From contig WOZB01000033.1 of NCBI GenBank assembly GCA_011620445.1, positions 1 through 6,952 on the forward strand: a stretch of DNA of 6,952 bases, written 5' to 3'. This document shows positions 1 through 4,631 of this stretch, piece after piece. Below the pieces are notes generated by a model. That model saw only the letters and a list, made by a program, of their open reading frames with translations, was not told where the DNA came from and ran no database searches. The position numbers were made by a program, and so were the translations under genes. The DNA is from Anaerolineaceae bacterium. GTDB lineage: Bacteria > Chloroflexota > Anaerolineae > Anaerolineales > Anaerolineaceae. Position 1 is the stretch's first letter, and each line of letters opens with the position of its first letter.

Positions 1-5
1 TGAAG

Positions 6-23
6 GTAAATTGAGCAATTTAC
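6..23. repeat. Perfect 18-bp inverted repeat (8-bp arms, 2-bp spacer)
   Basis: The arms GTAAATTG and CAATTTAC flank a central AG. The symmetry is perfect and AT-rich, typical of a dimeric regulator's operator. It lies just before the intrinsic terminator at 34-66, so it could also be part of the 3' end or 3' UTR of an upstream gene cut by the window edge. A 2-nt loop would be too tight for an RNA hairpin, which slightly favours a DNA site. No function can be assigned. Confidence 0.4.
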
Positions 24-33
24 ATGCTTTTTG

Positions 34-66
34 AAGGGCAAGCTGCACGCTTGCCTTTTTGTTTTT
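34..66 (+). terminator. Intrinsic terminator of an upstream gene outside the window
   Basis: The stem AAGGGCAAGC (34-43) pairs with GCTTGCCTTT (49-58), ten pairs including one G-U, around the 5-nt loop TGCAC. A T-rich run follows (56-60 and 62-66, broken by one G). This is a standard Rho-independent terminator on the plus strand. It implies a plus-strand transcription unit ending just left of the window and separates it from the DegV gene. Confidence 0.85.
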
Positions 67-109
67 AGGTATTCAGCCTGATGCAGAAGATATATGTAGT
101 CGTCAGTCC

Positions 110-135
110 TGTCAAGGAAGTCTGTCAAGGAAGTC
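110..135. repeat. Perfect tandem repeat, 2 x 13 bp, upstream of the degV promoter
   Basis: The unit TGTCAAGGAAGTC occurs at 110-122 and again, head to tail with no gap, at 123-135. It ends 23 bp before the TATAAT at 159-164, so it covers the region where a -35 element or an activator would sit. It could be a direct-repeat binding site for a regulator of the downstream gene, or a simple replication-slippage duplication. Read on the minus strand, each copy contains TTGACA. Confidence 0.75.
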
Positions 136-155
136 AACTTTTCGGAATGGAAAAA

Positions 156-195
156 TGTTATAATTTATGACTGATTTGTGATGACGCAGTATAAT
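156..195 (+). promoter_or_regulatory. Promoter region of the DegV gene (two TATAAT boxes)
   Basis: An extended -10, TGTTATAAT, lies at 156-164, with consensus TATAAT at 159-164. No good -35 is visible at 16-18 bp spacing, as expected for extended -10 promoters. A second TATAAT (190-195) lies 31 bp downstream and could be a second start point. Transcripts would carry a leader of about 85-115 nt. I see no riboswitch or strong hairpin in 200-276. Confidence 0.5.
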
Positions 196-285
196 AATAA
201 AGTCCACCCCTGCAGCACAACGTCCATCACTTAACTTTAAACCTTACATGTGAAATAGCGCAAAATTTAGCCATTTAGGAGAGAT

Positions 286-1149
286 ATGCATATAGTTACA
301 GACAGCGGTTCTGACATAACCATCGAAGATGCAAAAAAATTCAATATCCACATGCTCCCCTTGAAGATTGACCTGGATGGAAAATCTTACAGGGCTGGGG
401 TAGATATCAACCCGGACGAGTTTTTTGACCTGATGGATAATGCTAAAGGAATGCCCGTTACATCCACGCCTTCTGTTGGCGAATTCCAGGAACTATACCG
501 TGAATTGGCCAAGACCGATCCGGAAATCCTTTCCATTCACCTTTCCAGTGGCCTCAGCGCCACAAGCAGTACAGCCGTGCAGGCTGCCAAACTAGTACCG
601 GAGGCAAATATTACTGTTTTGGATACCCTTACCCTTTCTGCAGGTACTGGCTGGCAGGTAATGGCTGCAGTCAAGATGCGCGAAGCTGGTGCAAAATTAC
701 CCGAAATTCTTGAGAAGCTCCACCAAATCCAGGCAGTCACCAAGACCTACTTCAGCCTGCTCACTCTAAAATATTTGATCGCTGGCGGCCGAATTGGCCA
801 CCTGAAAGGTCTGCTGGCATCGCTACTGGGAATACTGCCGGTTATCTGGGTCAGCAATGTTGACGGGAAATACTACGACGTCGCAAAGAAACGTACTTTC
901 TACAAAGCTATTGAAGAAATTCCCAATCTTCTTCTCAAAGACCATCCCGCAGGAAGCCTTCTTCAAGCCCAGATTTGCCATGCCTCTTACCCGGAAGGCG
1001 CCAGATTGTTAAAAGAAGCCCTTGAAAAAGTATACAAGATGGACTGGCTGCCGGACGTTCACCTTGGCACGGCCTTGGGCGCTCATACCGGCCGCGGCCT
1101 TACTGGTGTGATTGTGGCCAGGAAAGACCAGCTGCCCACCCTTCCATAA
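286..1149 (+). CDS. DegV family fatty-acid-binding protein (FakB-like)
   Basis: DegV/FakB proteins are cytosolic and bind one fatty acid. In Firmicutes they present it to the kinase FakA, which makes acyl-phosphate for phospholipid synthesis. The 287-aa length is usual for the family. Visible signatures are VTDSGSD at residues 4-10, the PVTSTPSVGEF lipid-head block at 57-67, LSSGLSAT at 86-93, the LKYLIAGGRI block at 161-170, and a C-terminal GTALGAHTG at 261-269. That last motif is followed by Arg270 where relatives often have Pro. The ATG at 286 is preceded by AGGAGAG (277-283), and the protein starts with the canonical beta-strand, so the start is secure. The gene has its own promoter region and a terminator and appears monocistronic. 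No FakA kinase lies in the window, so partner and ligand are inferred only from the family. Confidence 0.93.
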   Translation: MHIVTDSGSDITIEDAKKFNIHMLPLKIDLDGKSYRAGVDINPDEFFDLMDNAKGMPVTSTPSVGEFQELYRELAKTDPEILSIHLSSGLSATSSTAVQAAKLVPEANITVLDTLTLSAGTGWQVMAAVKMREAGAKLPEILEKLHQIQAVTKTYFSLLTLKYLIAGGRIGHLKGLLASLLGILPVIWVSNVDGKYYDVAKKRTFYKAIEEIPNLLLKDHPAGSLLQAQICHASYPEGARLLKEALEKVYKMDWLPDVHLGTALGAHTGRGLTGVIVARKDQLPTLP

Positions 1150-1158
1150 ACTCAGACG

Positions 1159-1194
1159 AACGGCTTCCTCTTCAGCAGGAAGCCGTTTTTCTTT
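1159..1194 (+). terminator. Intrinsic terminator after degV
   Basis: A perfect 10-bp stem, ACGGCTTCCT (1160-1169) with AGGAAGCCGT (1177-1186), encloses the 7-nt loop CTTCAGC. One further A-T pair lies at the base, followed by TTTTTCTTT. It begins about 10 nt after the DegV stop codon and should isolate degV from the MgtC-like gene downstream. Confidence 0.93.
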
Positions 1195-1216
1195 AAACCC
1201 TCTTAATACACAGGTA

Positions 1217-1225
1217 TGCTAAAAT
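1217..1225 (+). promoter_or_regulatory. Extended -10 promoter for the MgtC-like gene
   Basis: TGCTAAAAT carries the TG extension and the hexamer TAAAAT at 1220-1225, shortly after the degV terminator. No convincing -35 is present at normal spacing. A start near 1232 would give a leader of about 29 nt that contains the ribosome binding site at 1250-1255. The same TGCTAAAAT string precedes the minus-strand murI-alkD gene, which strengthens the call. Confidence 0.55.
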
Positions 1226-1249
1226 GGCATTGCACCAGTTAACTAATTG

Positions 1250-1256
1250 AAGAGGT
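1250..1256 (+). promoter_or_regulatory. Ribosome binding site that decides the MgtC-like start
   Basis: AAGAGGT lies 4-5 nt before the ATG at 1261 but only 1-2 nt before the in-frame TTG at 1258. The spacing favours the ATG, giving 223 aa rather than 224. Confidence 0.65.
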
Positions 1257-1260
1257 ATTG

Positions 1261-1932
1261 ATGGGCACCACTTTAACTGAAACTACTTTGCTGCAGGCCA
1301 TCATCCGCCTTGTCATTGCCATGCTTCTTGGCGGCGTTATTGGCTACAACCGGGAGTTGGATTCTCAGCCAGCAGGCTTGCGCACGCATATGATTCTGGT
1401 TGGTGGGGCATGCCTGGCGATGATCCTTTCTGTTAATATGGGTCTTGCTGCTAACGCTGACCCAGCCCGCCTGGCTGCCCAGGTGATTTCCGGTATCGGT
1501 TTCCTGGGTGCTGGCGCGATTATGCGCTACGGGCTCAATGTCAGAGGTCTCACTTCAGCCTCGACCATCTGGTCGATGGCTATTGTTGGCTTGGCTGTGG
1601 GATACGGTCAGATTTGGATCAGCATTGTCACAACGGCCCTTATTTTGATTGCGCTGACCCTGGTAAATTACTTAGAAAAGAAATTTGTCCGGTCAAGAAC
1701 TCTACACATGATCACCATCGACGCTGTTGATAAGCCCGGGGTGATTGAAGACATTCGTTCTGAATTAAATAAGATCACTGATACAACCCGTACATTCGAT
1801 TTGCGCAAGAGCATCAAAGGGGGTCATATACGCATTCAGGTTACTGCCCTCACTGGCAAGGATGACTCGATGGAAGGCCTGGCCTCAAGCCTCTCGGCTG
1901 TCAAAGGCGTTAGAGCCCTGCATATCGAGTAA
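1261..1932 (+). CDS. MgtC/SapB family inner-membrane protein
   Basis: This is a 223-aa MgtC/SapB-family protein. Family members sit in the cytoplasmic membrane. In pathogens MgtC supports survival in low magnesium and inside macrophages, partly by restraining the F-type ATPase. In environmental bacteria the role is poorly defined. Visible features: hydrophobic segments at about residues 11-28, 41-62, 70-88 and 100-136; the family block GGVIGYNRE followed by PAGLRTH (24-44); and ISGIGFLGAGAIMR with VRGLTSAS (76-101). A soluble C-terminal domain (about 145-223) has the ACT-like fold expected of longer MgtC proteins and contains ITIDAVDKPGVIEDI. It is intact and of normal length. It has its own promoter after the degV terminator. 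The next gene's probable -35 overlaps its stop codon, so some read-through into that gene is possible. I do not use the symbol mgtC because family members have diverged in function. Confidence 0.93.
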   Translation: MGTTLTETTLLQAIIRLVIAMLLGGVIGYNRELDSQPAGLRTHMILVGGACLAMILSVNMGLAANADPARLAAQVISGIGFLGAGAIMRYGLNVRGLTSASTIWSMAIVGLAVGYGQIWISIVTTALILIALTLVNYLEKKFVRSRTLHMITIDAVDKPGVIEDIRSELNKITDTTRTFDLRKSIKGGHIRIQVTALTGKDDSMEGLASSLSAVKGVRALHIE

Positions 1933-1958
1933 ACATGCTCCCTGCCTTGGGGTATACT
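1930..1958 (+). promoter_or_regulatory. Promoter of the helicase-associated gene, placed for a leaderless mRNA
   Basis: A -35-like TAAACA (1930-1935) is separated by exactly 17 bp from a -10 TATACT (1953-1958). Transcription would start about 7 nt after the -10, at or next to the A of the ATG at 1966. No Shine-Dalgarno sequence lies between the -10 and the start, where the sequence is CTTTTTA. The -35 overlaps the stop codon of the MgtC-like gene. Confidence 0.55.
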
Positions 1959-1965
1959 CTTTTTA

Positions 1966-3600
1966 ATGCCCACACTGCTGACAGTCCTTTACGATCAGGA
2001 CCTAAACTTCCTCGAATCGCTCGAGGAATTTTGGGGCATCAGCGCTCGCGGTAAGGACGCGCGCTCCAAAGCGGAAGCGCTGGCCTTAGCTTTGGATAAA
2101 TCCTCATTAATTCGCGACCACTTAGCATCTTTGCCGCCGAGCATAGAGGGTGCTTTGATCAGTCTGAAAAGCCGGGGCAGCAAGACCCTCTGGACGGCTT
2201 GGACGCGCGATTTTGGGCCTTTACGCCCTATGGGTCCCGGTAAACTAAAAAGGGAAAAGCCCGGGGTATTCCCGATTTCCATCACCGAATTTCTTTGGTA
2301 TCGTGGTTTGATTGGGCGGATTTTCCTTAAAGAAGACGAAGGCCTTACTGAATTCGCTTATATACCCGACGAGGTAGCCCAGGAATTGCCTGACAGCCTC
2401 CCGGAAACAAAACCCGGGCTGCGGCTCAGACCATTGGAAGATATTACCGCTGCAGGAATCACCTATGGCAGCCGAATTCTTGATGACCTTTGCACTTTGC
2501 TTGCCAGTCTGCGCCGGCCGGATAAAGAGCGCTCTCTGCTTGCCGGTAATCCATCAAGGCTGCATTGGCAGATATTGGAAAATCTGGCTGAAGCAGTTGG
2601 CTTAATTAGCGGTCAATTACCCACAGAAATTGCCCGTAATTTTCTCGAACTTCCCAGGGCTGAAGCCCTTCGCTGGTTGGTCCAATCCTGGATGGTCACA
2701 AACGAGTTCGACGAGCTGAAACTCCACCCCGATTGGCGATTGGAAGGCACCTGGCAGCATGAACCTCGTAAAACGCGGCTGATATTGCTACAGTTGCTTG
2801 CCGGGTTGGGAACTCAATGGTTCGCCATGGATGAATTCATTCGCCAAATCCGGGTGCATAATCCCGATTTTCTGCGTACGGGTGCCGAGTATGATACCTG
2901 GCTGGTTGTTTCAAACCGCAACAATAGCTTGCTGCGCGGCGTCGAAAGCTGGGATGTCTTGGAAGCCCGATTCCTGGTGGAATTTCTATCCTCGATTGGT
3001 TTCAAACTCGGCTTGCTGGAGCTGAATGATGAATCCAAGCCCCAAAACTTTCGCCTGACAGCAGCATTCGGATATCTTACCGGTTTGTTTGATGCTGAAG
3101 CCCCAGGGTTTCCGGCGGAAAAGAGTCCCATCCTGGTAAACCCTGCCGGCAAACTGGAGATGACCCAGCTAACCCCGCGCCTGGCGCGTTACCAAGCCTC
3201 GCGCTTTGGCGAGGTGCTCAGGAACGGTCCCGAGCGCTACGAATTTCAATTGACCCCGCAATCGCTAAAGATTGCCTCCAAGCAAGGCCTCAAAGTTAGC
3301 CATCTGCTGAGACTCTTGCGCGAGTACGGCCGGCGGCAACCCTCGCCAGGCCTTATTCAATTGCTCAAACGGTGGGAAGAAAAAGGCCGCGAAAGCTGGA
3401 TTGATCAACCCCTGGTGCTTCATCTGCCCAATACTGAAACGTTGCAGGCACTTAAAAACTCGCCTGCCGGGGTAGCCCTGGGTGAGGTACTTGGACCCAC
3501 CGCTGTTGTGGTCAAACCAGGCTCGGAACGACGCGTTCAGACAGCGCTTGCCCGGCTGGGCCTGCTCACCGATTATGAGACCAAAATCCATGAAGACTGA
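1966..3600 (+). CDS. Helicase-associated domain protein (Helicase_C_3-like, XPB/Ssl2-related accessory domain)
   Basis: This 544-aa soluble protein resembles the stand-alone 'helicase-associated domain' proteins. Longer actinobacterial relatives are typically encoded beside an XPB-type helicase. It has no Walker A or DEAD/DEAH motif of its own, so it is not a helicase motor. An N-terminal block (about residues 45-140) looks like a winged-helix module, with WTRDFGPLRPMGPGKL (79-94), the TEFLWYRGLIGR stretch (107-118) and EFAYIPDEV (129-137). A variable helical middle follows. The C-terminal Helicase_C_3-like domain (about 385-510) runs from ILVNPAGKLEMTQ through YEFQLTPQSLKIASKQGL to the LLREYGRRQPSPGL block. 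The start at 1966 is preferred because a promoter-like element abuts it and no better start with a ribosome site exists. It overlaps the next gene by 11 nt, which suggests an operon. Role in DNA repair or transcription is inference, and no partner helicase is visible here. Confidence 0.75.
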   Translation: MPTLLTVLYDQDLNFLESLEEFWGISARGKDARSKAEALALALDKSSLIRDHLASLPPSIEGALISLKSRGSKTLWTAWTRDFGPLRPMGPGKLKREKPGVFPISITEFLWYRGLIGRIFLKEDEGLTEFAYIPDEVAQELPDSLPETKPGLRLRPLEDITAAGITYGSRILDDLCTLLASLRRPDKERSLLAGNPSRLHWQILENLAEAVGLISGQLPTEIARNFLELPRAEALRWLVQSWMVTNEFDELKLHPDWRLEGTWQHEPRKTRLILLQLLAGLGTQWFAMDEFIRQIRVHNPDFLRTGAEYDTWLVVSNRNNSLLRGVESWDVLEARFLVEFLSSIGFKLGLLELNDESKPQNFRLTAAFGYLTGLFDAEAPGFPAEKSPILVNPAGKLEMTQLTPRLARYQASRFGEVLRNGPERYEFQLTPQSLKIASKQGLKVSHLLRLLREYGRRQPSPGLIQLLKRWEEKGRESWIDQPLVLHLPNTETLQALKNSPAGVALGEVLGPTAVVVKPGSERRVQTALARLGLLTDYETKIHED

Positions 3601-4027
3601 TCTTTCTCTCAGCGAGAGAACGTCCCTCAAAACCTCTCCCTGGGGTTCACTCATTGGCCTTATATTGCTGGGAAACCTACTGGGCAGCCTGTTGAGGCTT
3701 TACGGTGCTTCTGGAGATCGCGCTTTGCTGGTAATTTATGGTGTGGCAGGCTGGAAAATCAACTGGCTTTTCATCAGCCCGGTTATTCTTTTCATCACCA
3801 ACCTCCTGGGTTGGCTCTTCCTCTGGAAACGTTGGCGCGGCTTTTTATTAGTTGCCTGGGTGACTTTCGCGGTCAATTTGCTCAGTTACTGGGCGGAACG
3901 CCTGCTGGTTTGGTCTTCTGACCAAAATCTGCAAGGCAACCTGGGCTTTATGACTGTGTTATTTGTAATTTACCTGGCCCTGATGCTGCTGTTTACCCTG
4001 GACCTCAAACCTAAAGACAGGAACTGA
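3590..4027 (+). CDS. Small integral membrane protein with four predicted helices, family not recognised
   Basis: I do not recognise this 145-aa protein. After a short polar N-terminus (residues 1-16) it shows four hydrophobic segments at about 18-37, 57-78, 84-101 and 118-137. Basic residues between helices 2 and 3 (KRWRG, 80-84) and at the C-terminus (LKPKDRN) suggest these parts face the cytoplasm, putting both ends inside. Trp and Leu are abundant, and no catalytic motif or Cys/His cluster is visible. The ATG at 3590 is chosen over an in-frame GTG at 3482 because it overlaps the upstream stop by only 11 nt and removes a polar extension with no membrane character. No clear ribosome site precedes it, so translation is probably coupled to the helicase-associated gene. 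The CYTH gene follows after a single base. Confidence 0.75.
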   Translation: MKTDLSLSERTSLKTSPWGSLIGLILLGNLLGSLLRLYGASGDRALLVIYGVAGWKINWLFISPVILFITNLLGWLFLWKRWRGFLLVAWVTFAVNLLSYWAERLLVWSSDQNLQGNLGFMTVLFVIYLALMLLFTLDLKPKDRN

Positions 4028-4028
4028 A

Positions 4029-4631
4029 ATGCCCGAAGAAATTGAAGCCAAATTTTACGTAACCGACTTGCCATCCCTGCGAGCTAAACTTCTCACCCTG
4101 GGAGCCCAGGTGAAACAAAAACGGGTTTACGAGCAGAACTTACGCTTTGATACCCCGCGCATGACTTTAAGCGCAGAAAAGAAAGTGCTGCGGCTGCGCC
4201 AGGATGAAAAAGCACGCCTTACATTCAAAGGCCCCGGATACTTGCGGGACGCTGTACTCGTACGCCCTGAATTTGAAGTGGAAGTGGGTGACTTTGCGCA
4301 GACCCGCCAAATTCTGGAAGGCTTGGGCTACCAGGTTTATTCCCTCTACGAGAAGTATCGCGAAACACTCAACCTGGATGATGTGGACATAATGCTGGAT
4401 GAGATGCCTTATGGCAGCTTTGTTGAACTTGAAGGGCCTTCAACCCAAACTGTTAAAGCACTGGCACGTAAGCTGGGCTTGAGCTTTGAAAAACGGATTG
4501 TGCTTTCATACATGGTTTTGTTTGATCACTTGAAGACTACAAAGGAATTGGACGTTCGCGACCTGACTTTTGAAAACTTCAAAAACGTCGACTTTAAGCC
4601 TTCAGATTTTGAGAATTTGCCGGAAAATTAA
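4029..4631 (+). CDS. CYTH domain protein, class IV adenylate cyclase-like (CyaB family)
   Basis: This 200-aa CYTH protein belongs to a superfamily whose triphosphate tunnel binds nucleotides or polyphosphates with divalent metal. Members include class IV adenylate cyclase, thiamine triphosphatase and tripolyphosphatase. The diagnostic ExExK motif is EIEAK at residues 4-8. The other tunnel strands are visible: VLRLRQ (53-58), LTFKGP (64-69), the acidic EFEVEV (81-86), YEKYRETL (107-114), and a DEMPYGSFVELEG stretch (124-136) with the conserved acidic pair. The core is complete. About 30 polar residues (170-200, including DLTFENF) extend past it. AGGA at 4019-4022 is a well-spaced ribosome site, and the stop-to-start gap is one base, so this is the third gene of a plus-strand operon. 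Product cannot be settled from sequence: it may make cAMP or hydrolyse a triphosphate. Its stop overlaps that of the opposing gene. Confidence 0.85.
   Translation: MPEEIEAKFYVTDLPSLRAKLLTLGAQVKQKRVYEQNLRFDTPRMTLSAEKKVLRLRQDEKARLTFKGPGYLRDAVLVRPEFEVEVGDFAQTRQILEGLGYQVYSLYEKYRETLNLDDVDIMLDEMPYGSFVELEGPSTQTVKALARKLGLSFEKRIVLSYMVLFDHLKTTKELDVRDLTFENFKNVDFKPSDFENLPEN

Noticed and set aside
87..128. Possible minus-strand promoter: TTGACA (115-110) with a 17-bp spacer to TATCTT (92-87)
   Set aside because: It would read leftwards, antisense to the terminator at 34-66, with no minus-strand gene in view. The TTGACA is a by-product of the tandem repeat and the -10 match is only 4 of 6.
196..276. Riboswitch or small RNA in the degV leader
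   Set aside because: No strong stem, conserved aptamer core or terminator-like structure could be traced by eye. It is best called an unstructured leader.
2814..3152. Minus-strand open frame of 112 codons inside the helicase-associated gene
   Set aside because: It is a shadow of a conserved gene, low in complexity and rich in Ser/Arg, with no start signals.
3482..3589. GTG start that would lengthen the membrane protein by 36 residues
   Set aside because: The extension overlaps the upstream gene by more than 100 nt and is polar and unlike a membrane protein N-terminus. The ATG at 3590 gives a normal operon overlap.
3265..3654. Minus-strand open frame of 129 codons across the helicase-associated and membrane protein genes
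   Set aside because: It is antisense to two better supported genes, has no recognisable domain, and its composition fits a shadow frame.
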